Positions 16,901 through 25,568 of a stretch of 64,000 nucleotides of DNA are shown piece after piece. The first letter of the stretch is position 1, and every line of letters begins with the position of its first letter. The notes below the pieces were generated by a model. It ran no database searches, had not been told where the DNA came from, and saw nothing but the letters and a program-made list of their open reading frames with translations. This stretch comes from DATKUA01 sp965602675 (GTDB taxonomy: Bacteria > Acidobacteriota > DATKUA01): contig CBFCZO010000008.1 of the NCBI GenBank assembly GCA_965602675.1, positions 7,342 to 71,341 on the forward strand. Reading direction: 5' to 3'. The translations under genes and the position numbers were made by a program.

Positions 16901-17289
16901 GCCCGGCGTCAAGCAAAAAAACGCTTTTTCAATTACTATTTTTTGAACATACAAGATGTTGGGGTTATTTGTGTTATTAAACACAACATGGTGTACACGC
17001 TAAAACGAAAAAATGTAGTCCGGATTGTGGATCAGGTGGTGGCTTCCGCCTCAGCCCACTATTTTCACATTTCTGCGGCAGGCGTCCGAAATGACGAAGC
17101 GTTAAGTCAACCGTAAAACCGAATCGTCAAGATTCCTTGACACCGTATAGACATTTAGACAATTGAATCGCAGCCGAGATTCCGCCTAACCTGTTGCAAT
17201 AAGAAGGCTTAACCAATATGCCTTGCCTGGCATGACACTTGCTCACTATGAGTGTGGTCCGACATAAAGCCATACAACGGGGAGCACAA
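16901..17289. other. divergent regulatory spacer with two palindromes
   Basis: AT-rich region between mraZ (minus) and the Crp/Fnr gene (plus). It holds TTGTGT-TATTAA-ACACAA at 16969-16986 and ATGCC-TTGCCT-GGCAT at 17218-17233, the latter 57 bp before the regulator start. Both are symmetrical with a 6-bp centre, as expected for Crp/Fnr-family dimers. The open frame across 16898-17116 does not look coding. Confidence 0.45.
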
Positions 17290-17979
17290 ATGCAGACTGA
17301 GGGTAAACAGCTGAAGATCAACCTCCTCTCGGAACTGAGTTCCGAGGATATGCAAAAACTAATAAACGCTGCGGTAATCAATGATTACGATCGCCGGGAA
17401 GTGGTCTACCTGCCTGGCGACGCGCGGACTCACGTTTTCCTGGTGCTCGAGGGCATCGTCAAGCTGGCCCGACTAAGTGAGGACGGCCGCGAGATTATCA
17501 TCACCACCGCGGAGGCCGGCGAGATGTTCGGCGAGTTGGCACTCGTCAACCTCGGCCTCCACGACACGATGGCCGAAATGATGAGCGACGGAAAAATCGC
17601 TGCCGTCGACGTTCACACGCTGGAAGAGATCATGGACGATGTGCCGAAGCTGTCGCTGATAATCGCCCGGGTGATGGGTTACCGTCGCATGCTGCTGGAA
17701 AGCAAGCTCGAAGACCTCGCTTTCCGCAACGTTCCGGCACGGCTGGCGAAGTTCCTGCTCGAGGAAGCAGCCAACCGCGGCAGTGGCAACGGCGGGGCGA
17801 TCGTGCTACCCAGCCAGTATTCGCAACAGGAGATCGGCTCGATGATCGGCAGCACGCGGGAGACCACGAGCCACTTCCTCAACAACTTCCGGAAATCCGG
17901 ATTGATCGACTTCAATAAGCGCCTCATCAGCATCCTCAACCCTGAGAAACTGGCAGAGCTGAGTGGGGCGATGGCATAG
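17290..17979 (+). CDS. Crp/Fnr family transcriptional regulator
   Basis: 229 aa regulator with an N-terminal cyclic-nucleotide-binding-type beta roll, a long dimerisation helix and a C-terminal winged HTH. The effector region reads GEMFGELALVN (about 77-87), close to the cAMP cassette GExxGELxL. The HTH is YSQQEIGSMIGSTRETTSHFLNNFRKSG (about 177-204). There are no FNR-type Cys residues, so it is not an Fe-S oxygen sensor of that kind. ATG 17290 was chosen for the GGGGAG ribosome site; an upstream in-frame ATG at 17239 lies over the palindrome region. Monocistronic: a terminator follows. Confidence 0.93.
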   Translation: MQTEGKQLKINLLSELSSEDMQKLINAAVINDYDRREVVYLPGDARTHVFLVLEGIVKLARLSEDGREIIITTAEAGEMFGELALVNLGLHDTMAEMMSDGKIAAVDVHTLEEIMDDVPKLSLIIARVMGYRRMLLESKLEDLAFRNVPARLAKFLLEEAANRGSGNGGAIVLPSQYSQQEIGSMIGSTRETTSHFLNNFRKSGLIDFNKRLISILNPEKLAELSGAMA

Positions 17980-18028
17980 ACTTCCCACAACGGACACCAT
18001 GTCCACTCCAGGACAACCCCCTACACCT

Positions 18029-18058
18029 GCCCGGGACTACGGTTCCGGGCTTTTTTTT
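18029..18058 (+). terminator. intrinsic terminator after the Crp/Fnr gene
   Basis: GCCCGG stem (18029-18034) pairing with CCGGGC (18045-18050), 10-nt loop, then eight T. Located 50 bases after the stop. Confidence 0.85.
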
Positions 18059-18271
18059 ATACTCGCCCTCCCGAAGAATCAGCGAGAACTTAAGTGATTC
18101 GAGTGCTTTACGCTCCATAGGAATACATATGACTGTATATGAGAGATTGACAGTCGTCCTGAATATTTTTAATATCCTCACGACGAGGACATTGTTTCTC
18201 CCGTCATGATCCGCAAGTGCGCCCACCCGTTATAACAAGCCGCACGCATATAGTTTAGGAGTGCTTAAAAC

Positions 18272-19702
18272 ATGTCATTCAAGAGTTTGTCAACGTTGCT
18301 CCGAGGGAGCCTTTACTTCAAGGTTATCGCATCACTGTTGGTGGTGCTTATCACAGCGCTGGGTCTGATCACCTTCTTTGAAATGCAGGACAAGGGAGGA
18401 TTCTTCCAGGAGAAACTTGAAGGTGAAATCAATCATCTCAACACCGTGCTGAACGCCGCACTCTACAACGTAATGATGAATGAAGACACGGAAGGCCTGG
18501 AGGTCATATTAAATAAGGTAGCTGAGGTTGAAGGAATAAGGCAGGCGTATGTGCTCACCGCCGATGCAGGCATCTATATGGCATCCGACGAGGAGATGGC
18601 GGGAGAGCTGGAAATAGAGGAAGCAATAGCTCACGTCCGGGAAAACAGCCGCAGCTTCGCTTCAATGAGAGAAACATCCGCCAGCGAGAACTACATGCTC
18701 GGCCTGACGCCGATTATTATCGAGGCCGCCTGCCTCGACTGCCACGACGACATGAAAGAGGGCGACCTTATCGGCTTCCTCGGTCTTGAGAAATCGGCAC
18801 AAGCCGATGTCGACAGTATTCAGGGAAGCCTTTGGAGGTCGATCTTCTTCGCAGCTGCCGCCGTGTTGTTGATCGGACTTGTGATAGCGTGGCTGATATC
18901 GCGGCTTGTTACCAGGCCTTTGAACCTGACGATCAGCAATCTGAGTGAGGGAGCCGAGACAATAACCACCGCTTCATCGGAGCTATCCCAGAGCAGCGCG
19001 AAGCTGGCGGAAGGCGCGAGCAACCAGGCCAGCTCGCTGGAAGAGGTCAGCAGCAGCCTGGAGGAACTCGCCTCCGTTACCCGGCAGAACGCCGACAACA
19101 CCCGCCAAGCCAGCGGCCTGGCCGTGGAGGCTAGGGAGTCAGCTGAGAGCGGCAACGCATCGATGAACCGAATGTCGGAAACCATCACGGCGATCAAGGA
19201 ATCATCCGATAAGACCGTAAACGTCATCAAGACCATCGACGAAATTGCTTTCCAGACCAACCTGCTTGCTCTCAACGCGGCAGTAGAGGCGGCCCGGGCC
19301 GGCGAATCGGGGAAAGGATTCGCAGTGGTTGCCGAGGAAGTGCGCGCGCTGGCCCAACGCAGCGCCGAGGCGGCCAAGAACACAGCCGACCTGTTGGAAG
19401 GCTCGAGAGCTCAAGCCGACCACGGAGTGACAGCCATCGAAGAAGTGGCAAACGAATTCGACAAGATATTTACCAGCGTTCAGAAAGTGACCGAGCTAAT
19501 AGATGGGGTTGCCCAGGCAAGCCACGAGCAGGCGGAGGGCATCCAACAGATAAGCTGCGCTGTTTCAGAGATGGACGGAGTGACGCAACACAACGCCGCA
19601 GCCGCGGAGCAATTCACTGCGACAAGCCAGGGTCTCTCAACTCAGGCTGAAGCGGTGATTCAAGCCGCCGGTTCGCTGATCGGAATTCTGCGCGGCAGCT
19701 AA
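18272..19702 (+). CDS. methyl-accepting chemotaxis protein with CxxCH haem motif in sensor domain
   Basis: 476 aa membrane chemoreceptor. TM1 is at about 17-37, a periplasmic sensor domain at about 38-187, TM2 at about 188-210, then the cytoplasmic signalling helices. The sensor contains CLDCH at residues 154-158, a classical haem c attachment motif, placed late in the domain as in haem-PAS (DUF3365/Tll0287-like) sensors. The signalling tip IDEIAFQTNLLALNAAVEAARAGE is canonical. After TM2 there is only a short HAMP-like piece. RBS TTAGGAG precedes the ATG. It may sense redox state, O2 or NO. No che genes are in the window. Confidence 0.93.
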   Translation: MSFKSLSTLLRGSLYFKVIASLLVVLITALGLITFFEMQDKGGFFQEKLEGEINHLNTVLNAALYNVMMNEDTEGLEVILNKVAEVEGIRQAYVLTADAGIYMASDEEMAGELEIEEAIAHVRENSRSFASMRETSASENYMLGLTPIIIEAACLDCHDDMKEGDLIGFLGLEKSAQADVDSIQGSLWRSIFFAAAAVLLIGLVIAWLISRLVTRPLNLTISNLSEGAETITTASSELSQSSAKLAEGASNQASSLEEVSSSLEELASVTRQNADNTRQASGLAVEARESAESGNASMNRMSETITAIKESSDKTVNVIKTIDEIAFQTNLLALNAAVEAARAGESGKGFAVVAEEVRALAQRSAEAAKNTADLLEGSRAQADHGVTAIEEVANEFDKIFTSVQKVTELIDGVAQASHEQAEGIQQISCAVSEMDGVTQHNAAAAEQFTATSQGLSTQAEAVIQAAGSLIGILRGS

Positions 19703-19802
19703 ACAGCCAATGTCGCTCTTCCGGCTCACGAAAAACCGGCCGGTCTGATCGAGAACAAATAAGCCCGCCGCGGCCATTGGACTGAAAAATCCCGCAACCG
19801 GT

Positions 19803-20804
19803 TCATTCGAGTTCCAGCTGTCTACGGGCATCCTGCAGTTTCAGAAGCTTGCCCTCTTCATCGGGGCCGGGTGCTTCCGCAAGCTCGGAGAAAGCTTTGA
19901 GGAACAGCTTTTCCCCTTTGAACTCGCGGAGCTCCTTGAGATCCTGCTCGGGGACCTCCCTACCGCCGAGCAGCAGGCGTATCAGTTCGATCTTGGAGTG
20001 ATCATCGACGTGCTTGAGCTTGATGAGCCAGCGTAACATTACGCCGTACTCTTCAGCGGAGATCGACTCTTGCGCCTGGAGGGTTTTCGCCATCTCGAAC
20101 GCGGTCAGCAGTTCCGCTGCGGATTTCTCGTTGCGCACGCGACGGCCGCTGTAGAGCATCACAGCCTCTTCGCCAACGATAGTGACAAGCCCGGTAACGA
20201 AGTACCTGCGAGCCGTCTCTAATCCCACCTCGATAAAGACCTTGCGCCCCCAATACCAGGGATTGAGCAAGTTGGCGGCGCCCCAGCCGACCTGCCATAG
20301 CTTCCTAAGCGCCGGCTTGTTCATGACGAACTCGGTGACCGGATGCTGGCGCACCGCATCGTAGCCTTTTTTAAGGCTTAGAATTGTGGCGACGTCGAGG
20401 CCACGGAACTTGTTAATCAGCGGCTTGTCGAGGATCTCCTTCAGCCTCTGTCCCACGCGCTCGTTTAATTCCAGCAGGCCGTCGATGTTGGCCTTGTATT
20501 GGGGTTCCTTCTCATCGGGATAGTATACCGACGCAATCTTTTCGATCACTTCGAACGAGATCTGGGAGACCGCCCGCGGATTGAGTTGCATATCCTCGCC
20601 GAAGCGGCCCCAGATGTGGCGCCGGTAAGTCTTGAGGAGCTCGTAGGCTTCCTTGTCCTTCTCGGTCGGCATGTCGACTATCCTGACCGGCATGCGGTCG
20701 ATCGAGCGCTCCACGCGCTTCTTCCGCACCCAGCGCCACAACCAACTCAAGAGAACTATCGCCAGGACCGCCCCGACGAGAATCGCTATCTGCTCGATTT
20801 GCAT
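19803..20804 (-). CDS. membrane-anchored hypothetical protein
   Basis: 333 aa from ATG 20804. An N-terminal TM helix (IAILVGAVLAIVLLSWLW, about 6-23) is followed by a basic stop-transfer segment and a large, mostly helical cytoplasmic domain. A central hydrophobic part around GWGAANLLNPWYWGRK and YFVTGLVTIVGEEAVMLY may contact the membrane. The C-terminus is charged (E/L/K-rich). I do not recognise the family. It follows rlmN in the same direction with a 23-nt gap, so the two may be cotranscribed. Confidence 0.75.
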   Translation of the reverse strand: MQIEQIAILVGAVLAIVLLSWLWRWVRKKRVERSIDRMPVRIVDMPTEKDKEAYELLKTYRRHIWGRFGEDMQLNPRAVSQISFEVIEKIASVYYPDEKEPQYKANIDGLLELNERVGQRLKEILDKPLINKFRGLDVATILSLKKGYDAVRQHPVTEFVMNKPALRKLWQVGWGAANLLNPWYWGRKVFIEVGLETARRYFVTGLVTIVGEEAVMLYSGRRVRNEKSAAELLTAFEMAKTLQAQESISAEEYGVMLRWLIKLKHVDDHSKIELIRLLLGGREVPEQDLKELREFKGEKLFLKAFSELAEAPGPDEEGKLLKLQDARRQLELE

Positions 20805-20827
20805 TTTTCTGTTCCCGTTAACATATC

Positions 20828-21877
20828 TTACTCGACAGCCAGTTGCCCGCAAGCCGCCGACAACTCACTACCACGGCTGCGCCTGACAGTGCAACTGATG
20901 CCGGCTTTAACCATCTCACTGAGAAAAGCGTCGATCACCGCCTCGCCCGGAGATTCGAACGGCAATCCATCGCATTCATTGTAAGGGATCAGATTCACCT
21001 TCACCCGCAAGCCTCGCAGCAAGTCTGCGAGTTTCCTTGCCTGCGCCGGGCTGTCGTTTACTCGGTTGATCAAAACATATTCTATCGTCAATCGCTCCCG
21101 CTTCAGCACCTCCCTGGGCAGGCTTCGCAAAACCGCCATCAGCTCGGTAAGCGGGTGCCTGCGGGCAATCGGCATCAAACTTTCCCTCAATTCCTGATCG
21201 GGAGCATTGAGCGAAATGGCAAGCCGGGGCGCCCGTGGAAGGTTATCAGCCGAGAACAGCCTGCGGATTCCTTCGGGGATACCCGCCGTAGATATAGCTA
21301 TTCTCCTCATCGGCAGCGCCAGGCCGTGAGGATCGTTAAAAATCTCGAGCGCGCGCAGCACAGCATCCAGATTGAGCAGCGGTTCCCCCATGCCCATGAG
21401 GACGATGTTTACCCACAGAGGTCTCTGCGGAATCCGCTTCAGCATCAACACAACCTGGGCAACGATCTCCGCCGCCTCGAGGTTGCGATGCAGCCCCATT
21501 GTGGCGGTCTTGCAGAAAACGCATCCAAGCGAGCAGCCCACCTGCGACGAAACGCAGAGACTGATTCCGCCGCCTTCCTCGTCAGGCATGGCCACGCACT
21601 CGATCGCCTCGCCGTCGTCCAGCGCCAGGCGGTATTTGACGGTCCCGTCGCCGGTTGCGACTTCGTGATCTATTTTCGGGAGATCGAATAAGAATAAACT
21701 CGAGATGCTCTCTCTCAGGCCGGCGGGTATGCTGGTCATCGATTTCGGATCAATAATCAGCTTCTCGTACAACCAGGAGAAAATCTGGTCGGCACGGTAG
21801 CGAGGCGTACCGAAAACATTCAGCCTGGATGAGAGCTCTTCGTGAGTGAGACCGAAGATGGATTCCTTGCGCGTCAT
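20828..21877 (-). CDS. rlmN: 23S rRNA (adenine2503-C2)/tRNA methyltransferase RlmN
   Basis: Radical SAM enzyme that methylates A2503 of 23S rRNA and A37 of some tRNAs. The SAM [4Fe-4S] motif CSLGCVFC (Cys at about 115, 119 and 122) and the downstream MGMGEPLLN glycine motif are intact. The mechanistic C-terminal Cys is present in SAACGQL (about 343). The RlmN-type segments SQVGCSLGC and VNLIPYNE rule out most other radical SAM families. I chose ATG 21877 (MTRKESIFG); upstream in-frame starts would add an unconserved tail. Confidence 0.95.
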   Translation of the reverse strand: MTRKESIFGLTHEELSSRLNVFGTPRYRADQIFSWLYEKLIIDPKSMTSIPAGLRESISSLFLFDLPKIDHEVATGDGTVKYRLALDDGEAIECVAMPDEEGGGISLCVSSQVGCSLGCVFCKTATMGLHRNLEAAEIVAQVVLMLKRIPQRPLWVNIVLMGMGEPLLNLDAVLRALEIFNDPHGLALPMRRIAISTAGIPEGIRRLFSADNLPRAPRLAISLNAPDQELRESLMPIARRHPLTELMAVLRSLPREVLKRERLTIEYVLINRVNDSPAQARKLADLLRGLRVKVNLIPYNECDGLPFESPGEAVIDAFLSEMVKAGISCTVRRSRGSELSAACGQLAVE

Positions 21878-21999
21878 GCGGACAATGCTAGCACGCACCT
21901 CTCGGAGCCACAAAAGGAATAGCTACGACATGCCGGACCGTTGCCACAATGCAGAGCCGGTGTTTCCCCGGTTTATCAAGGGAAACCATCAGAGCGGGA

Positions 22000-24174
22000 T
22001 CAGCGCTGCTCGAGCTTCCAGAACGGCCAGGCAGCCAATTCCTCCGGCGGCCAGGCCATCGACTCCGCCCGTTCGACGTAGCGGTCTGCATCTTCCTGCA
22101 ACATGTATCTTTGCCGGAGCAATTCTCCGACAGTGGCTTTGACCCTGCCCAAATAATCCGCCTTGCCGCTGTATCGGGCTTCGATGGAGGGGCGCGTGTC
22201 CCCGGTCTTTCCACGCTCGGCCTCAGTTGCCGCGAAAGCCCAGAAGGAGCCTTCGAAGCGCCCGAGGTATAAAGGCGCACCGAACTCCGCCCTGCGTGGA
22301 TTCCACCCCTGGTAGGTCCCGAGCGGCACCTGCAGCTCGGGCAGGCGGATGCCGCCGATGCTGTTCCCGTCGTCATCATAGGCCGGGACCAACGTGATAT
22401 AAACCTCGCCCATCTCGGGAGGCACGATTGTCATTATCCCCTCGGTCCAGAAGCGGCCGCCGTAGTTCACTCTCGGCGGCTGCAGGTTGCGTCCCGGATG
22501 GCGCATTCCTGGTATGGCGGGGAAGAGTTTCTTGTGTTCGCCAGCGGAGATCAAATCGAAGCGATCGATGCGGGGATAGCAGTTGGGCGGTGGTTCTGTT
22601 CCCTCCGTGACCCAGTGGTCCATCGCCACCATTAACGCCCGCAGCACCGGGCTGACGTTGATCGGATTGAGCGAGTGTTCGTGTATTCCCCGCTCTCTCG
22701 AGCGGACGGCTCTGTGCGGCGCACCTACGGTGACGTAGATCCGCACCTTCTCATGCAACGGCGCATCCCTTGTGCCCTTGACATCCGTGTGGATTAGCGA
22801 CGCCGAGCGCGTCCAATACTCCAGCTCGTTGTTGGTGATCATGATGAAGGGCACTTTGCCGAGCTTCTTGGCCACAGCAAAAACGTCGTTGTCGCCTCCG
22901 GAGCCGGGATCGCCGGACGGCAGGTAATTGAACGGCATGTGGTCGGCAGGCATGTAATTGCCTTCGAGGTGGCTGGGATGATGAGTGGTCTGCGAGAAAC
23001 GGAAGTTAAAGCCTCCCTTGCCGCCGCCGGGGACGTGGATGCGCGCGCCGTCGAACACCATCCGGTCCGCCTCGTCGACGTGGAAGCCCTGCCAGATCAT
23101 GTGGGTGATGAAGCGTCCCGACTGCGAAACGCCGTAGATATAGGCGAGCTCGCTGTCCGCTCTCAATTCGCCGTCGGAGTTACTGACTGCGAGCGGATTC
23201 GGCGTACCTGACTCGTCGCTCGCAGTGAAACGGAAGAATGAGATCGCATCGCGCACCGATGCCAGCCCCAGGCCGACCACTTTCGGGCCCTCGACCTCGT
23301 AAATCAGCTCGTAGATTCTGCCGGGCTCGAGTCCCGATTCCATATAAAGGGAGGCGGGATCAGGAATTACAGCGCCGTCCTTCTCTCTGGCGAAGCGCCA
23401 TTCGCTGTTTGGGATTAATCGGCGATCTCCGCGCGGTTGGTCACGTACCGTAAGGAAGCAGTTCGAATTGTCGTTGGGATCCATTGCCGGGTAGCAACGG
23501 CTGCTTCCCCAGGCCAGCGGCTGGCTCTTCACTTTTCCCCTGGCGAAGGTGAGCACGATCTCCGCGGCGATTTTCTGGCGGATCGGCTTGCCGTCGAAAG
23601 TAGCGACCGGCAGCTCTATCTGCAGTCTGCCGTTGCCGGGGATCACGTCCCAGTTCCACGCGCTCCAGAGCAGGGAGTAGCCCTGCCTCATCAGGAATCC
23701 ATTACCGGCGTGCAGGGGAGTCGACGGATCGTTACTCCAGGGAGCGTCGTTCATCGAGCCGAGCATTACCAGGTTGCCACGGTTATTGACGTCGTAAAGC
23801 AGGCGGTGGTTGCCCTTCGAGAGGTCGAGTGGCTTGAGCAGCACGAACTCGCCGACAAATTCAACCTTGCCCTCACTATTCCTCGGAGCGTATTGCAGGT
23901 CGACTATTCTGCTGTTCGCTGCATCGCCGGGATCGACCGAATAATGCAGGCGCCCTTTGATTTTCTCGTACGCGCCCACTTCGCCGAATTCCATTCCGTC
24001 GGCGAACGGCTCACGCGAGAGAATCTCGAGCCTGACGACCTCGGCAGAAGCCGTTGGAGCCAAGCCGAGAGTGCAGGCAAGCACCATCACCGTAAGTAGA
24101 ACAAACCGCGACAAACCAGCACTGGCTGACGAGTTCTTATCAGCCGAAAGCCCCGATGTGTTTTCCCTTTTCAT
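22000..24174 (-). CDS. secreted alpha/beta hydrolase domain protein (Abhydrolase_10-like)
   Basis: 724 aa exported protein. Signal peptide: basic start, then FVLLTVMVLACTLGLAPTASA, cleavage near residue 44. A beta-rich N-terminal half starts EVVRLEILSREPFADGMEFG and contains LLYDVNNRGN. The hydrolase core has GVSQSGRF (nucleophile Ser near 349), matching GxSxG. The layout fits a family of large periplasmic hydrolases of unknown substrate. Acid and His residues could not be assigned by eye. It is single, with the divergent glycosyltransferase gene upstream. Confidence 0.8.
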   Translation of the reverse strand: MKRENTSGLSADKNSSASAGLSRFVLLTVMVLACTLGLAPTASAEVVRLEILSREPFADGMEFGEVGAYEKIKGRLHYSVDPGDAANSRIVDLQYAPRNSEGKVEFVGEFVLLKPLDLSKGNHRLLYDVNNRGNLVMLGSMNDAPWSNDPSTPLHAGNGFLMRQGYSLLWSAWNWDVIPGNGRLQIELPVATFDGKPIRQKIAAEIVLTFARGKVKSQPLAWGSSRCYPAMDPNDNSNCFLTVRDQPRGDRRLIPNSEWRFAREKDGAVIPDPASLYMESGLEPGRIYELIYEVEGPKVVGLGLASVRDAISFFRFTASDESGTPNPLAVSNSDGELRADSELAYIYGVSQSGRFITHMIWQGFHVDEADRMVFDGARIHVPGGGKGGFNFRFSQTTHHPSHLEGNYMPADHMPFNYLPSGDPGSGGDNDVFAVAKKLGKVPFIMITNNELEYWTRSASLIHTDVKGTRDAPLHEKVRIYVTVGAPHRAVRSRERGIHEHSLNPINVSPVLRALMVAMDHWVTEGTEPPPNCYPRIDRFDLISAGEHKKLFPAIPGMRHPGRNLQPPRVNYGGRFWTEGIMTIVPPEMGEVYITLVPAYDDDGNSIGGIRLPELQVPLGTYQGWNPRRAEFGAPLYLGRFEGSFWAFAATEAERGKTGDTRPSIEARYSGKADYLGRVKATVGELLRQRYMLQEDADRYVERAESMAWPPEELAAWPFWKLEQR

Positions 24175-24264
24175 TTAAGTCCCCACCCTTTCATATGCGC
24201 TGTTTACCTTAGCACAGGTGGAATCGCCTTGACCGCATTCGCGGCTAGGTCGTACGATGTATTT

Positions 24265-25299
24265 ATGAGTAAACCGATGCGCATAGGAGTTCTGGCTCCG
24301 CCTTGGCTGCCGATTCCTCCGCCGACCTATGGCGGCACCGAGTTGATTGTCGACATCCTCAGCCGCGGCTTCAAGGAAGCGGGCCACGAACCGATCCTTT
24401 TTGCCTCAGGCGACTCGACCTGCCCCGTCAAGTTGGTAAGCCCCATTGGCCTAGCCGAAATGCCTCCCGACAAGTACAAAGAACACCTTCAGATCGCCGC
24501 ACTGCTGCGACACGCGGAAAAGCAAAAACTTGACCTTGTTCACTCTCACCTGGAAGGCGTTCAGCCTTATGCGGAGGTATTGGGAATACCCGTCTTTTGT
24601 ACTCTGCACGTCGACGTGACGGAACAGCGGCGCATCTTCCTGCAGACAAACGAGAGCGTCGAGTATATCGCCGTCAGCGAGAAACAGGGGCGGTCGTTTC
24701 CGTTCGGCGTGCACGTCATCCGCAACGGCATAGAACTGTACCGCTATCCTCTCGTTGACCGGGAAGAGAAAGAAGGCTATTTGCTGTTCCTCGGCAAGAT
24801 CTGCCGTCGTAAAGGAGCCGACTTGGCGGTGAAGGCCTGGATGACGCTCGCCCGGCCTGTCAAGATAGCCGGTTACGTGCCCGCGTCTGAGGAGGAATGG
24901 TTCAAGGAAACTGTGATGAGCCGAGTGAAGCTGGGATCGCTGGAATTCATCGGGCCCGTCGGCTTTGAGGAGAAGGTGCGCCTGTTGAGCGGCGCGGCGG
25001 CGCTGCTGTGCCCGGTTCGCTGGGAAGAGCCGTTCGGGCTGGTGGCCGCCGAGGCTATGGCATGCGGCACACCGGTGATCGCCACCCGGCGCGGCGCTTT
25101 ACCCGAGTTGGTCGAAGACGGCGTGACCGGCTTTCTCTGCGACGACGAAAAAGAGGTGCTGGAAGCGGTGGAGAAGTGCGACGAGATCGACCCGCAGGCA
25201 TGCCGCGAGCGGGTGGAGCGTCTCTTCGATTCCCGCAGGATGGTGCGGGAGTATCTCGAATTATTCGAGCGTAAATTGGCCGGCCGCGGCCGGCCATGA
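24265..25299 (+). CDS. glycosyltransferase family 4 (GT-B fold)
   Basis: 344 aa retaining glycosyltransferase-like protein. The N-terminal Rossmann domain begins MRIGVLAPPWLPIPPPTYGGTE, whose GGxE loop is typical of GT4. The C-terminal domain has LFLGKICRRKGADLAVKA (donor binding) and the EPFGLVAAEAMACGTPVIA motif containing the E-x7-E catalytic/UDP-binding signature. The ATG at 24265 fits better than 24229. The tautomerase gene follows 15 nt later. The acceptor is unknown. Confidence 0.9.
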   Translation: MSKPMRIGVLAPPWLPIPPPTYGGTELIVDILSRGFKEAGHEPILFASGDSTCPVKLVSPIGLAEMPPDKYKEHLQIAALLRHAEKQKLDLVHSHLEGVQPYAEVLGIPVFCTLHVDVTEQRRIFLQTNESVEYIAVSEKQGRSFPFGVHVIRNGIELYRYPLVDREEKEGYLLFLGKICRRKGADLAVKAWMTLARPVKIAGYVPASEEEWFKETVMSRVKLGSLEFIGPVGFEEKVRLLSGAAALLCPVRWEEPFGLVAAEAMACGTPVIATRRGALPELVEDGVTGFLCDDEKEVLEAVEKCDEIDPQACRERVERLFDSRRMVREYLELFERKLAGRGRP

Positions 25300-25314
25300 A
25301 CCGGGAGGAGATCC

Positions 25315-25518
25315 ATGCCGATCATTACTATTGAAGGCCCCAAGATCGACATCGAGAAAAAGCGGAAGCTCTCAAGCGGATTGGCTGAAGCGGCCTCTGC
25401 GGTCTACGGTCTGCCGATCGAGAAAATCATTGTACTGATCAGGGAAAACCCGCCCGAAAACGTGTTCACGGGCGGTGAGCTGCTCCACGACCGTTGGCAA
25501 AAGCAGCAGAAAGCCTGA
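25315..25518 (+). CDS. 4-oxalocrotonate tautomerase family protein
   Basis: 67 aa. After Met removal the catalytic Pro1 is exposed (MPIITIEGPKIDIEKKRKL), as in 4-OT/DmpI/YwhB enzymes that tautomerise 2-hydroxymuconate-like enols. The C-terminal half VYGLPIEKIIVLIRENPPENV is typical; the conserved Arg of 4-OT is present in LIREN. It should form hexamers. A strong GGGAGGAG ribosome site precedes it. The physiological substrate is unknown. Confidence 0.9.
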   Translation: MPIITIEGPKIDIEKKRKLSSGLAEAASAVYGLPIEKIIVLIRENPPENVFTGGELLHDRWQKQQKA

Positions 25519-25525
25519 CGAAAAG

Positions 25526-25545
25526 GGGCGGCTTGTCAGCCGCCC
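25526..25545. terminator. hairpin between convergent tautomerase and NatB-like genes
   Basis: Perfect GGGCGGCT-TGTC-AGCCGCCC. On the minus strand it is followed by CCTTTT, so it could serve both directions, best on the minus strand. Confidence 0.5.
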
Positions 25546-25568
25546 TCTATCCATCTCTGCCCGTTGTA

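Noticed and set aside
16898..17116. 72-codon open frame upstream of the Crp/Fnr gene
   Set aside because: No ribosome site, composition unlike proteins in the window, and it covers the mraZ promoter repeats and a palindrome.
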